Assembly: GCA_964653595.1 (NCBI GenBank)
Contig: CAZZHH010000031.1
Coordinates: forward strand, 1 to 38,585
DNA: 38,585 nucleotides
Origin: JBAXTE01 sp964653595
Lineage (GTDB): Bacteria; Bacteroidota; Bacteroidia; Bacteroidales; WCHB1-69
Direction: 5' to 3'
Shown: positions 18,137 to 27,458 of the stretch, piece by piece
Numbering within the stretch: position 1 is the first letter of the stretch
How the letters are laid out: each line of letters opens with the position of its first letter
Program-made: the position numbers and the translations under genes
The notes under the pieces: model-generated
Databases searched by the model: none
What the model saw: the letters and a program-made list of their open reading frames with translations, nothing else
Told to the model about the DNA's origin: nothing

Positions 18137-20140
18137 TCAGAATAGTGAATCAACGATAGTGTCATCTGCAAAGTTTGGAATAGTAACTTTTAGATTTGGC
18201 TCAACTTCCATTGCACGTTTGATTGCGAAGATAGCTTCTTTGTTTCTTGCCCAACTTCTACGGGAGATTCCATTATTTACATCCCAGAATAGCATTTGCG
18301 TCAATCGGCGATGAGCATCTTCGGATCCATCAATCACCATTCCAAAGCCACCGTTAATAACTTCGCCCCAACCGACGCCACCACCATTGTGGATAGAGAC
18401 CCATGTAGCGCCTCTAAAAGAGTCGCCAATTACATTATGAATTGCCATATCGGCAGTAAAGGAAGAGCCGTCGTAAATATTTGAAGTTTCTCTATAAGGA
18501 GAGTCGGTACCAGAAACATCGTGGTGATCGCGACCTAGAACGATTGGTGCAGAAATTTTGCCTTCTTTAATTGCTTTGTTAAATGCAGCTGCAATTTTTG
18601 ATCGTCCTTCTGCGTCGGCGTAGAGGATACGAGCTTGTGAGCCCACTACCAGTTTATTTATTTTAGCTTCTTTAATCCAACGAATGTTATCGTGCATCTG
18701 TTGGCTAATTTCGGCGGGTGCAGTGGTTGCAATATTTTCTAGAACTTGACAAGCAATTTCGTCCGATTTATCTAAGTCTTCGGGGAGGCCGGAGCTACAT
18801 ACCCATCTAAAAGGGCCAAATCCATAATCGAAACACATAGGTCCCATGATATCTTGAACATAGGATGGATATTTAAAAGTACCATCTTCTTTCATCACAT
18901 CTGCGCCTGCGCGAGAAGCTTCGAGCAAGAATGCATTGCCATAATCCCAAAAATACATTCCTTTGTCTACCATGATGTTAATAGCGATAGCGTGTCGGCG
19001 TAAAGTTTCACGGACTAATTCTTGAAATTTTTGAGGTTCATGAGCAATCATATAATTAGACTCTTCGAATGAATAACCAACGGGATAATATCCACCAGCC
19101 CAAGGGTTATGCAAAGAGGTTTGATCAGACCCTAATTCTACTTTGATATCGTGTTGCACAAAATATTCCCATAAATCGACGATATTTCCTTGATAAGCAA
19201 TAGAGATAGCCTCTTTCTTTTGACGAGCCACCATCACTCTCTCTACAAGTTTGTCGAGATCGGAGTATACTTCATCTACCCAACCTTGAGAATGGCGGAT
19301 GTGAGTAACTTTTGGATTTATTTCTGCTACGATGGTAATGGCTCCGGCAATGACGCCTGCTTTAGGCTGAGCACCAGACATGCCACCCAATCCGGAAGTA
19401 ACAAAGATCTTCCCTTCCATATTTTCGTATCCATTTAATCTACCAGCATTCATCACAGTGATGGTAGTTCCATGAACAATTCCTTGAGGCCCGATATACA
19501 TATACGAGCCAGCTGTCATTTGTCCGTACTGCGAAACTCCCAATGCATTAAATTTTTCGAGATCGTCGGGTTTTGAATAATTGGGGATCACCATACCATT
19601 AGTAACTACAACTCTTGGGGCATCTTTGTGAGAAGGGAACAATCCCATTGGATGTCCAGAATACATCACCAACGTTTGTTCGTCGGTCATTTCGGACAAA
19701 TATTTCATTGCCAACCGATATTGAGCCCAATTTTGAAAAACAGCACCATTTCCGCCATAGGTGATAAGTTCATGAGGATGTTGAGCAACAGCATGATCTA
19801 AATTATTCTGAATCATCAGCATTATTGCAGCAGCTTGTTTGCTTTTGGCTGGATATTCATGAATAGGTCGAGCATAAATTTTATGTTTTGGCATAAAACG
19901 ATACATATATATGCGACCATATCTTTTGAGTTCATCGGCAAATTCGGGAGCTAACAACAAATGATGCTTTGGATGGAAATATCTTAATGCATTTCTTAAT
20001 GCTAACTTTTTCTCATTTTTTGTCAAAATATCTTTGCGGATAGGAGCATGATTGACAGCGGGGTCAAAAGGCAATAGTTCAGGTAAGCTCTCGGGAATTC
20101 CTTCCAAAACTTCCAATTGAAAAGAGTTGTAATGATTCAT
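18137..20140 (-). CDS. hutU: Urocanate hydratase, long eukaryote-like form
   Basis: A 667-residue urocanase, which converts urocanate to imidazolonepropionate in histidine breakdown using bound NAD+. Family signatures run the whole length: LVMYSGHPMGLFPS, VVVTNGMVIPNYS, YGQMTAGSYMYIGPQGIVHG, VTSGLGGMSGAQ, GSDQTSLHNPWAGGYYP, FGPFRWVCSSG, SQARILYAD, RDHHDVSGTDSPYRETS and HNGGGVGWGEVINGGFG. At 667 residues it is about 100 longer than the common bacterial enzyme (roughly 550) and close in size and wording to animal urocanase. No other hut gene lies in this window. It has its own promoter and terminator, so it is a single-gene unit. Confidence 0.96.
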   Translation of the reverse strand: MNHYNSFQLEVLEGIPESLPELLPFDPAVNHAPIRKDILTKNEKKLALRNALRYFHPKHHLLLAPEFADELKRYGRIYMYRFMPKHKIYARPIHEYPAKSKQAAAIMLMIQNNLDHAVAQHPHELITYGGNGAVFQNWAQYRLAMKYLSEMTDEQTLVMYSGHPMGLFPSHKDAPRVVVTNGMVIPNYSKPDDLEKFNALGVSQYGQMTAGSYMYIGPQGIVHGTTITVMNAGRLNGYENMEGKIFVTSGLGGMSGAQPKAGVIAGAITIVAEINPKVTHIRHSQGWVDEVYSDLDKLVERVMVARQKKEAISIAYQGNIVDLWEYFVQHDIKVELGSDQTSLHNPWAGGYYPVGYSFEESNYMIAHEPQKFQELVRETLRRHAIAINIMVDKGMYFWDYGNAFLLEASRAGADVMKEDGTFKYPSYVQDIMGPMCFDYGFGPFRWVCSSGLPEDLDKSDEIACQVLENIATTAPAEISQQMHDNIRWIKEAKINKLVVGSQARILYADAEGRSKIAAAFNKAIKEGKISAPIVLGRDHHDVSGTDSPYRETSNIYDGSSFTADMAIHNVIGDSFRGATWVSIHNGGGVGWGEVINGGFGMVIDGSEDAHRRLTQMLFWDVNNGISRRSWARNKEAIFAIKRAMEVEPNLKVTIPNFADDTIVDSLF

Positions 20141-20153
20141 GTTTTTTTTGGCG

Positions 20154-20183
20154 CAAATTTAAGCTAATTTTTCAAAATTACAA
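20154..20183 (-). promoter_or_regulatory. Bacteroidetes-type promoter for hutU
   Basis: On the minus strand: TTG (20183-20181), a 19-base spacer, then TAAATTTG (20161-20154). The transcript would begin about 7 bases before the ATG at 20140, so the leader is almost absent. Confidence 0.7.
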
Positions 20184-20212
20184 CCCATAAATTCTTTAAA
20201 AAACTAAAAAAA

Positions 20213-22762
20213 TCAACCAACAAACGACTTAATCTTTTCAATTAGCTGATGAGCGTTGTATGGTTTTGAAATATAATCGTTTGCTCCTACCTCGATAGCG
20301 CGTCGAAAATCGTTGGAGAAAGCAAAGGCTGTTACTGCGATTATGGGGACTTCGTCGTTGATTTCACGAATTTTACGAATACAAGTAAATCCGTCCATTT
20401 CTGGCATTTTTATATCCATTAGTATCAAGTCAATATTTTTCTCTTTCGTGAAAACATCGAGAGCAACTTTTCCATTTTTTGCTCTTAATACGTTTACATC
20501 GAACTCTTTGGTAAGCACTTGTTCCATTAAGAAAAAACTAATGTCATCGTCTTCAGCAACTAAGATAGTGAGAATAAAAGGCGAATCATTTTGTTCACTA
20601 ATTTCAGAGGTTGAGGCTACTGCAAGTGGAACATTTAAAATAAAAATAGACCCCACATTTTTTTTAGACGACACGGATAGTGACCCATTTAAAGCAGTGG
20701 CATAACCATTTGCAATTGCTAATCCCAACCCAGATCCTTCGTATCCTCTGTTCATGGATACATCTTCTTGTGTGAAATTTGTAAAGATATAGGGTAAAAA
20801 TTCCTCCGAAACACCTATTCCAGAGTCTCTCACTTCGAAACTAAAAAAAGACTTAGAATAAGAGCAATAAAGTTGAATGGAGCCATAATCAGTAAATTTG
20901 ATTGCATTGGATAATAATTTAGATAAAATCAAAAAGACCTTATCATAATCTCCAATCAACAACCATTTTGGATCTATGGATTGGTCTATGGTGTATGAGA
21001 ATGACAACTTTTTTTCATTTAATGCATCTTCAAAGAGTCCATTGAGGTGATCGCATAGGGATACGATATAGAACTCCGTTTGGTGAATGACAATATCTTT
21101 GGATTCAATTTTGGATGCATCCAGCACATCGTTAAAGGTATTTAAAAGTCGATTGCAGCTTAATTGTAGCACTTTAAGATAGTCGGCTCTATCCTCTGAA
21201 TTAATGTTAACATCTTGTAATAAATCAGCCACTCCTAAAATTCCATTCATAGGAGTCCGAATTTCATGGCTCATATTTGACAAAAAGGCAGATTTAAGAT
21301 TATTGCTAGTTTCTGCTTTTTCTTTTGCTACAGATAGTTCTTGTGCTAGATTTTGCAGTTTAAAATTTCGCAATTCCAGCTCTTTCTCTGTTTGTTTTAG
21401 CTCGGTGATATCTACTAGTTGAAAAACGTGATACTTAATATTGTTGTTGTCATAAACATCATTTACGTTTGCCGCATTAGCTATCACCCATAATATAGAA
21501 CCATTTTTACAAACAATCTTTCTCTCTCTTACATCCACTTCTGCATCGAGATTGTTTAAAAACAAATTTTGATTTAGATGAATTTCAGTTTCATCAGGAT
21601 GAAAAATTTGACTAAATAAGAAGTCATCGCTAAACAACTCATCTTCAGAATATCCAAACGTATTAACAAAAGCGGGGTTAACCTTCACTACTTTTCCAAA
21701 TCGATCTACAACAACAATTGCATTGGCAGAGGCTTGAAACACAGCTTTAAAGAGCGCTTCACTTTTGCTCAACGAGGATCGAAGAGCATCCTGTACAGAG
21801 GTATTTGAAAAAGTGATTACAATTCCAACCACTTTTTCATCACGATCTTTAATGGGAGAAACATTCATGATGATTGGCAGATAAACCTGTTGATTAGAAA
21901 GCAAAAAATAATTATCGATAAGAAGAATATTTTTCTTATTAGCAATGGCTATATCTATCTCTTTCAACAACAAGAGTTCAACCTTTTCTTCTCTGCCATG
22001 AAAAATTTTTAAAATATCTGTAATAGGGCTTCCAATAGCATCTTTTTCGATAACACCACACAATTGAGAAGCAACCAAGTTAATATTAAGAACTTTCATA
22101 TCCAAATCCGTAGATATTACCGCGTCTCCAATTGAGTTAAGTGTGATAGCTAAATTTTCGCGTTGTAAGTAAAAATCGTGAAACAGTTTAAAATACTTCA
22201 TTTGGTTTCGAATCATCATCCCAACTAACAACGTTACGATAGGATAAAAAAACATGACTGTAAAAAAAATGGTGTCGTATGTTTTGTCTCTCAGCGATTG
22301 AGGCAATAATAAGAAGATTGCCATCATCACAATATGTACAATCACACCAAAGATATAAATATTTAAAAACAGGTATTTAACCGTTTTTTTCTCCTTAATA
22401 AAAAAATAAAATATGGTTCCAATTAATGTAGAAGAAAAGATTACCAATTCGCCTACCAACAACCCATCACCACCAATAAAAAATCGATAAACTAATGCAA
22501 AGGAAGCAGAGATAATACCTGCAATGGGGCCGTAGTATAAAGCACATAAACTTAAAATAATAGATCTACCATCAAATATTAATCCTTCCGTTAAGATATA
22601 AGGATTCATCATGGTAATTAGAGTAGCTATTCCGAAAAGAAGCCCCTGGAATATTTTTACAGAGGTTTTAATATAGTTGAAAGAGCGGTTTATTAAATCC
22701 GAAAGCGCAGTTAGAGCAATAAGAGTTAATAGATTATATAATAGTTCAGGAATTACAATCAT
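20213..22762 (-). CDS. Hybrid sensor histidine kinase (LytS-type membrane sensor, PAS-PAS-HisKA-HATPase-REC)
   Basis: An 849-residue membrane kinase. The N-terminal multi-helix region (about 1-195) resembles the 5TMR_LYT sensor of LytS-type proteins (NPYILTEGLIFDGRSI, YYGPIAGIISA). Two PAS domains follow (about 200-325 and 340-460). HisKA has the phosphorylated H499 in NMSHEIRTP. The HATPase shows an N box (LLSNAIKF), a G1 box (RDSGIGV) and a G2 box (GSGLGLAIA). The C-terminal receiver domain carries acidic residues AEDDD, the phospho-acceptor D783 (LMDIKMPEMDG), TAF and the SKPYN lysine. There is no DNA-binding output, so phosphate must pass to another protein or act by contact. It has its own promoter and follows the ECF sigma gene on the same strand. 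Signal unknown. Confidence 0.93.
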   Translation of the reverse strand: MIVIPELLYNLLTLIALTALSDLINRSFNYIKTSVKIFQGLLFGIATLITMMNPYILTEGLIFDGRSIILSLCALYYGPIAGIISASFALVYRFFIGGDGLLVGELVIFSSTLIGTIFYFFIKEKKTVKYLFLNIYIFGVIVHIVMMAIFLLLPQSLRDKTYDTIFFTVMFFYPIVTLLVGMMIRNQMKYFKLFHDFYLQRENLAITLNSIGDAVISTDLDMKVLNINLVASQLCGVIEKDAIGSPITDILKIFHGREEKVELLLLKEIDIAIANKKNILLIDNYFLLSNQQVYLPIIMNVSPIKDRDEKVVGIVITFSNTSVQDALRSSLSKSEALFKAVFQASANAIVVVDRFGKVVKVNPAFVNTFGYSEDELFSDDFLFSQIFHPDETEIHLNQNLFLNNLDAEVDVRERKIVCKNGSILWVIANAANVNDVYDNNNIKYHVFQLVDITELKQTEKELELRNFKLQNLAQELSVAKEKAETSNNLKSAFLSNMSHEIRTPMNGILGVADLLQDVNINSEDRADYLKVLQLSCNRLLNTFNDVLDASKIESKDIVIHQTEFYIVSLCDHLNGLFEDALNEKKLSFSYTIDQSIDPKWLLIGDYDKVFLILSKLLSNAIKFTDYGSIQLYCSYSKSFFSFEVRDSGIGVSEEFLPYIFTNFTQEDVSMNRGYEGSGLGLAIANGYATALNGSLSVSSKKNVGSIFILNVPLAVASTSEISEQNDSPFILTILVAEDDDISFFLMEQVLTKEFDVNVLRAKNGKVALDVFTKEKNIDLILMDIKMPEMDGFTCIRKIREINDEVPIIAVTAFAFSNDFRRAIEVGANDYISKPYNAHQLIEKIKSFVG

Positions 22763-22788
22763 ACCTTCATATTTAAATTCTGAAACAA

Positions 22789-22819
22789 CAAATATAATTT
22801 AAAATTTGAAAAAAACAAA
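22789..22819 (-). promoter_or_regulatory. Bacteroidetes-type promoter for hybrid kinase
   Basis: On the minus strand: TTTG (22819-22816), a 19-base spacer, then TATATTTG (22796-22789). The expected start is near 22782, about 20 bases before the ATG at 22762. It shows that the kinase is transcribed separately from the sigma gene upstream. Confidence 0.75.
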
Positions 22820-22889
22820 ATAAATTGTTTAAAAAAAAACAAAGAGGAGAGATTAGCTAGGAAAATATGTACACAAATTAAGAAACGAC

Positions 22890-23501
22890 TTAAATACGTT
22901 CTTGTGAGTTGTTCATTAATTTACACATTAAATCTCTAGCTCTAAAAAGCTGAGCCTTCACAGTTCCAAGAGGAATATTTAATTCTAGCGCAATCTCTTC
23001 GTAGGATAGTTCTTGAAAATATCGCAGCTCAACCAATCTTCGATAATTTGGTTTTAACTGTTCAACCATTTTTCGCATCATCACTGATTTTTGTTTTTCA
23101 ATAAAACAAGCTTCTGGGTCGTCGGTTTCGGAAGCGACCTCTTTTGCTATAAAGTCGGATGGATGATTATTTCCAAAGGCCACATCTAAAGAAACGGTAT
23201 TTTTTTTCTTTGCTCTAATAAAATCGATGCAATTATTGGTAGCAATTTTGAACAGCCAGGTACTAAAGGCGTATTCTGGACTATAATTTGAAAGATTTTT
23301 AAACGCTTTTCCAAAAGCTTCTATGGTTAAATCTTCGGCATCATATGGATCGTTTGTCATCTTTAACAACATAAAATAGAGCGAGTCTCTATAACCATTC
23401 ATCAATTCGGCGTACGCTTTTTGATTGCCTTCATCGCGAGCTTGCATAACAAGCAAAAGGTCGTGTTGAGCCTTTTCTGACATTTTTTTAACTACTTCCA
23501 T
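22890..23501 (-). CDS. ECF-type RNA polymerase sigma factor
   Basis: A 203-residue sigma-70-family factor of the extracytoplasmic-function type. Region 2 (about 25-100: YAELMNGYRDSLYFMLLKM, DAEDLTIEAFGKAFKNL, FSTWLFKIATNNCIDFIR) and region 4 (about 140-195: LVELRYFQELSYEEIALEL, GTVKAQLFRARDLM) are both intact and region 3 is missing, as expected. No anti-sigma gene is adjacent. The first ATG (23501) overlaps the glycosyltransferase gene by 10 bases; the ATG at 23483 (MSEKAQ) would remove the overlap and is an equally good start. The overlap implies cotranscription with the glycosyltransferase. Target genes unknown. Confidence 0.93.
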   Translation of the reverse strand: MEVVKKMSEKAQHDLLLVMQARDEGNQKAYAELMNGYRDSLYFMLLKMTNDPYDAEDLTIEAFGKAFKNLSNYSPEYAFSTWLFKIATNNCIDFIRAKKKNTVSLDVAFGNNHPSDFIAKEVASETDDPEACFIEKQKSVMMRKMVEQLKPNYRRLVELRYFQELSYEEIALELNIPLGTVKAQLFRARDLMCKLMNNSQERI

Positions 23502-24655
23502 CTATTTTTTGTAAATATTAAATTTGAGAAAGACCACATAGGATAGAGTATTGTAAAAATTAGATCGAAAAAAGGCACAAACCAAGCGATGTGTTTTTCT
23601 TGTAATTTTTTACAAATAGCACTAAAAATCAGTATCTGCGAAATAACTTTAAGCAGAAATAGGGAGGAGACAAAGAGGATATCTAACATTGGAAAATTAA
23701 CAATCAAGAATGGAATGATGGAGAACAGAATAAGATAAAATAGCAAATTTGAGGAAGCAAAACTACCCAGTACAAATTTGGTAGAGAATCGGTAGTACCT
23801 TCCAGAATCCATGTGTCTTTTCTTTTGTCGAAACCACGCCCCCCATGTTTTGGGAGCGATAGATATAGTATGAGCTTGTGAGCAATAAATAGGAGTTGCA
23901 TGGTTTTTTTTAGCGGCTTTGTTCACAAATAAATCATCATCTCCATGAGGAATTTTGTAATGCGAAGTAAACCCTTTTTGATGTTCGAACAACTCTTTTG
24001 TATAGGCCAAATTTCGACCAACTCCCATATAGGGACTTTTTGCCAATGCTAGAGATAAATATTGCATCGCAGTATAAACAGTATCGTAGCGAACCATTTT
24101 ATTCAAAAGACCTCTTTTAGATTCGTATCTACCATAACCCAGCACGATTTTGGTGTCGTGAGCAAAACCTTGTTGCATAAGCTGAATCCAATCTTTAGAT
24201 GCAGGACAACAATCGGCATCGGTGAGCAATAAATGGTTATATTTAGCTTCTTTAATTCCAACCGATAAAGCGAATTTTTTTCCTTTCATGAAAGAAACCG
24301 AACGATGGATGTCGACTACTCTAAAATGAGGATATTTATTTAACAAATCACGGGTAAGAAATTCAGTTTCATCATCTGAATCGTCGTTTATCAAAATCAC
24401 TTCAAAACAGGGATAATCCTGTTCTAATATTTGAGGCAAAAAATCCTTCAGATTTTGATACTCATTTCGAGCACAAACTACAACAGATACAGGATGATGA
24501 ACGGAAGGGTATGTATTTATTTTTTTAAAAGCCAATCTACTATAAAATACCCAATAATAAAACAGTTGAACAAGAACAACAAAAGCAAAAAGCAGTATCA
24601 AAAACCGATATGAAGTAGAAAAAAAGTAAGTATAAAAATCAAAGTCTATGTTCAT
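23492..24655 (-). CDS. Membrane-anchored family 2 glycosyltransferase
   Basis: A 387-residue processive-type GT2 enzyme. An N-terminal membrane helix (about 17-38) is followed by the GT-A domain. VSVVVCARNE (57-66) and the DD pair in LINDDSDD (91-92) bind nucleotide; the DxD is TDADCC (D146, D148); the acidic acceptor site is HGDDDLF (239-241). RQKKRH (276-281) occupies the place of the QxxRW motif but lacks the tryptophan. Two or three membrane helices close the protein (about 300-375). The product is probably an envelope or extracellular glycan, specificity unknown. It is first in a two-gene unit with the ECF sigma factor. Confidence 0.88.
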   Translation of the reverse strand: MNIDFDFYTYFFSTSYRFLILLFAFVVLVQLFYYWVFYSRLAFKKINTYPSVHHPVSVVVCARNEYQNLKDFLPQILEQDYPCFEVILINDDSDDETEFLTRDLLNKYPHFRVVDIHRSVSFMKGKKFALSVGIKEAKYNHLLLTDADCCPASKDWIQLMQQGFAHDTKIVLGYGRYESKRGLLNKMVRYDTVYTAMQYLSLALAKSPYMGVGRNLAYTKELFEHQKGFTSHYKIPHGDDDLFVNKAAKKNHATPIYCSQAHTISIAPKTWGAWFRQKKRHMDSGRYYRFSTKFVLGSFASSNLLFYLILFSIIPFLIVNFPMLDILFVSSLFLLKVISQILIFSAICKKLQEKHIAWFVPFFDLIFTILYPMWSFSNLIFTKNRWK

Positions 24656-24980
24656 TATAGTAGTATTGTTTTATTTGATCACCTATATAAAATACAACAT
24701 AGATGTCAAATAAAAGGATCAAAAAAGTCTTTACCAGAAACAAAATTATCATTAATTACTGCTAGGTTACGTTACAATTAAAAAAATTATCAACAATTTT
24801 TAGTTGAGAAACACAATCCTTAATGCAACTCTTGGCTTTGGATTTTAGTATTCTATTTCTTTCGAGTAGTAAATATACACTTCTCTACCAAGCATTTGTT
24901 GCAAACAGATTGACATAATCTGAACAGAAGCATTTAAAAGCATGAATAAAAGAGTCCTATATAAATTCGCAAAAAAACCG
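24656..24980. other. Divergent intergenic region
   Basis: About 350 bases separate the glycosyltransferase and tgt starts. It is AT-rich, with a weak imperfect A/T hairpin around 24776-24812. I find no matching promoter for the glycosyltransferase and no gene. Confidence 0.4.
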
Positions 24981-24988
24981 TAAATTTG
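24981..24988 (+). promoter_or_regulatory. Candidate -7 element for tgt
   Basis: TAAATTTG fits TAnnTTTG and lies 20 bases before the ATG at 25008. The -33 half is not recognisable. Confidence 0.45.
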
Positions 24989-25007
24989 CGACTTATTTAA
25001 TACACGA

Positions 25008-26138
25008 ATGAAATTCACAATAAAGAGCAACGATTCAAAAAGCAATGCACGAGCAGGAGTTATTGACACGGATCATGGACAAATAGAAACGCCCATTTTT
25101 ATGCCAGTAGGGACTATTGGGAGTGTTAAAGCGATTCATATCAACGACTTAAAAGATGCGATAAAAGCACAAATAATTTTAGGCAACACTTATCATTTAT
25201 ATTTGCGTCCTGGTATTGACGTATTGGAACAAGCAGGAGGTTTACATAAATTCAATGGTTGGGACAGGCCGATATTGACAGATAGTGGCGGTTTTCAAGT
25301 TTTTTCATTAGCACATAGAAGAAAAATCACAGAAGAGGGAGTTACATTTCAGTCACACATTGATGGTTCTAGGCATCTTTTCACTCCGGAGCGAGTAATG
25401 GACATTGAGCGAAGTATTGGAGCCGACATTATGATGGCATTTGATGAATGTCCACCTTATCCATGCGAGAAAGATTATGCCCGCAATTCGATGCATATCA
25501 CTCACAAATGGCTCGACCGATGTGTGAGACATTTCAACAACACACCTCCGAAATACAATTATCACCAAACCTTATTTCCAATAGTTCAAGGCAGTGTATA
25601 TACTGATTTACGAAAAGAGTCGGCTGAGTACATTGCTAAAATGGATTGTGAGGGAAATGCAATTGGAGGTGTATCGGTGGGAGAACCTATCGACTTGATG
25701 TACGAGATGACCGAAATTGTATGCAATATACTACCTAAAGATAAGCCTCGATATCTGATGGGAGTAGGAACTCCTGCCAACATTTTAGAAGGGATATCAA
25801 TGGGTGTAGATATGTTTGATTGCGTTATGCCTACTCGAAATGGCAGAAACGGAATGATATTTACCCGCAATGGGATGATGAATATGAAAAACGAGAAATG
25901 GAAACACGACTTCTCTCCTATCGACAGCGAAAGCGATTTGTATTCCGATTTACAATATAGCAAAGCATATTTAAGACATCTTTTTGCTGCCAATGAAATT
26001 TTAGGGCCCATGATAGCCAGTCTGCACAACCTTCATTTTTATCTATGGTTAGTTAAAGAAGCCCGAAAACATATCCTATCAAACGATTTTTCTATCTGGA
26101 AATCAAACATTTTACCAGTGATTAGCAGAAAATTATAG
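25008..26138 (+). CDS. tgt: tRNA-guanine transglycosylase lacking the zinc cysteines
   Basis: A 376-residue TGT, which swaps guanine-34 of certain tRNAs for a queuosine precursor. The catalytic pieces are intact: TDSGGFQVFSL (D92), MMAFDECPPYP, PIVQGSVY, AIGGVSVGEP, MGVGTP and the nucleophile D271 in MFDCVMPTRNGRNG. The C-terminal zinc site is not. Where the E. coli enzyme reads ECDCYTC, this one reads ESDLYSD (308-314), so all three cysteines are replaced (S309, L311, D314), while the histidine of LHNL (H340) remains. I recall similar substitutions in other Bacteroidota TGTs, but cannot verify it here. It is first in an operon with an LptF/LptG-type gene, 30 bases apart, an order often seen in this phylum. 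Confidence 0.95.
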   Translation: MKFTIKSNDSKSNARAGVIDTDHGQIETPIFMPVGTIGSVKAIHINDLKDAIKAQIILGNTYHLYLRPGIDVLEQAGGLHKFNGWDRPILTDSGGFQVFSLAHRRKITEEGVTFQSHIDGSRHLFTPERVMDIERSIGADIMMAFDECPPYPCEKDYARNSMHITHKWLDRCVRHFNNTPPKYNYHQTLFPIVQGSVYTDLRKESAEYIAKMDCEGNAIGGVSVGEPIDLMYEMTEIVCNILPKDKPRYLMGVGTPANILEGISMGVDMFDCVMPTRNGRNGMIFTRNGMMNMKNEKWKHDFSPIDSESDLYSDLQYSKAYLRHLFAANEILGPMIASLHNLHFYLWLVKEARKHILSNDFSIWKSNILPVISRKL

Positions 26139-26171
26139 CCATAAAATTAACTAAACAACGAAATCCTAGTG

Positions 26172-27302
26172 ATGCAATTTTTTAAGAATAAGATAAACCT
26201 TTCAAATTTTCAATTTCTTAGTCGATTTAAGATACTTGATGTATATCTCCTTCGAAAATTTTTAGGTACTTTTTTCTATGCAATTGGTTTATTAGTAGTA
26301 ATTGTAGTGGTTTTTGATATTTCGGAAAACATCCAAGATTTTATCGATAAAAAGGCACCTATATCGGCAATAATTTTTGAATACTATCTCAATTTTATTC
26401 CATTTTTTGTCAATTTATTCAGTCCATTATTCAGTTTTATTGCTGTAATATACTTTACCTCGAAGTTAGCCGGTTTTAATGAGTTAAGCTCCATATTAGG
26501 CAGTGGAATTTCTTATAAGCGCTTACTTGTCCCATACATTTCGGGAGCAATCATCATTGCATCGATGTCGTTTTTACTATCCAACTTTGTGATACCCTAT
26601 ACCAACAGAAACATGCTCGATTTTAAAGATCAGTATATTAGCAAAAGAGCAAAAAACAAAGATGGGGATATCCATGTAAAAATTGCCACCGACACGTATG
26701 CGTATGTAGAGACATGGAACAACACCAAAAACACAGGCTACAACTTTACCTTAGAAAAGATGAACTTCGATGGAGTTTATTACAAACTCAAAGCTCAAAA
26801 CATTCAGTGGGACAGCATTTCAAACAAATGGCATCTGAATGGATATGTGAAACATTTTGCATACGGTAAAGAGGAATTGATAATGCAAGGCGACAAACTA
26901 GACACTACTTTAAACATCTCTCCCAAGGATTTTGTGTATATAAGAGATGAGATGGAGACGATGAACTTTTTTGAAATTAGAGAATTTATCAAAGAAGAAA
27001 AAGCCAAGGGCTCGGATAAAGTAAAGTTTTACGAAGTGGAAAAACACCGCAGGATGGCTTCTCCGTTTGCAACGATTATACTTACGTTAATTGGATTAAC
27101 GGTAGCAGGACGCAAAACCAGAGGGGGGTTGGGAATACATTTGGCAGTGGGACTACTACTGAGTTTTTCCTTTATCATGTTTATCCAAGTAACCACTGTT
27201 TTTGCTACCTATGGCACCCTTAACCCCATGCTTGCCGTTTGGATTCCCAATATTATCTATAGTCTACTGTCGATATTCTTAATCAAATCTGCTCCGAAGT
27301 AA
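26172..27302 (+). CDS. LptF/LptG-family lipopolysaccharide export permease
   Basis: About 376 residues of the YjgP/YjgQ family, the inner-membrane half of the LptB2FG transporter that pulls lipopolysaccharide from the inner membrane. The N-terminal half has three helices (about 30-58, 75-105 and 115-140; motif DVYLLRKFLGTFFYA). A periplasmic beta-jellyroll spans about 145-265, and three C-terminal helices follow (about 290-375), with the family's GLTVAGRKTRGGLGIHLAVGL-type turn. I use the ATG at 26172; the GTG directly before it (26169) is also in frame. Whether it is LptF or LptG cannot be decided, as the family is similar and the partner gene is not in the window. Confidence 0.9.
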   Translation: MQFFKNKINLSNFQFLSRFKILDVYLLRKFLGTFFYAIGLLVVIVVVFDISENIQDFIDKKAPISAIIFEYYLNFIPFFVNLFSPLFSFIAVIYFTSKLAGFNELSSILGSGISYKRLLVPYISGAIIIASMSFLLSNFVIPYTNRNMLDFKDQYISKRAKNKDGDIHVKIATDTYAYVETWNNTKNTGYNFTLEKMNFDGVYYKLKAQNIQWDSISNKWHLNGYVKHFAYGKEELIMQGDKLDTTLNISPKDFVYIRDEMETMNFFEIREFIKEEKAKGSDKVKFYEVEKHRRMASPFATIILTLIGLTVAGRKTRGGLGIHLAVGLLLSFSFIMFIQVTTVFATYGTLNPMLAVWIPNIIYSLLSIFLIKSAPK

Positions 27303-27404
27303 GTATGAATGAGAAAAAAAGTGACTGGGTGAATTATCTGAAGTAAAGAAAGTGTCAAGTTTTTTCTAAAGAATTTCTAGAAGTAATTTTTCCATTAGCC
27401 CATA

Positions 27405-27435
27405 CAAAAAAAGTCTCCCCAATAACGAGAAGACT
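27405..27435 (-). terminator. Intrinsic terminator of rpsT
   Basis: On the minus strand AGTCT-T-CTC pairs with GGG-AGACT around a 6-7 base loop, with one bulge, then seven T residues. It is 24 bases beyond the stop at 27459. On the plus strand the T run is missing, so it would not stop the convergent permease gene well. Confidence 0.75.
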
Positions 27436-27458
27436 CTTAAAGATTATGTCTAAAAAAG

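Noticed and set aside
24773..24815. A/T hairpin as a terminator
   Set aside because: The stem is imperfect and nearly all A-T. No gene on either strand ends there.
24845..25069. 74-residue minus-strand ORF over the tgt start
   Set aside because: It overlaps the tgt promoter and coding start, has no family resemblance and is probably chance.
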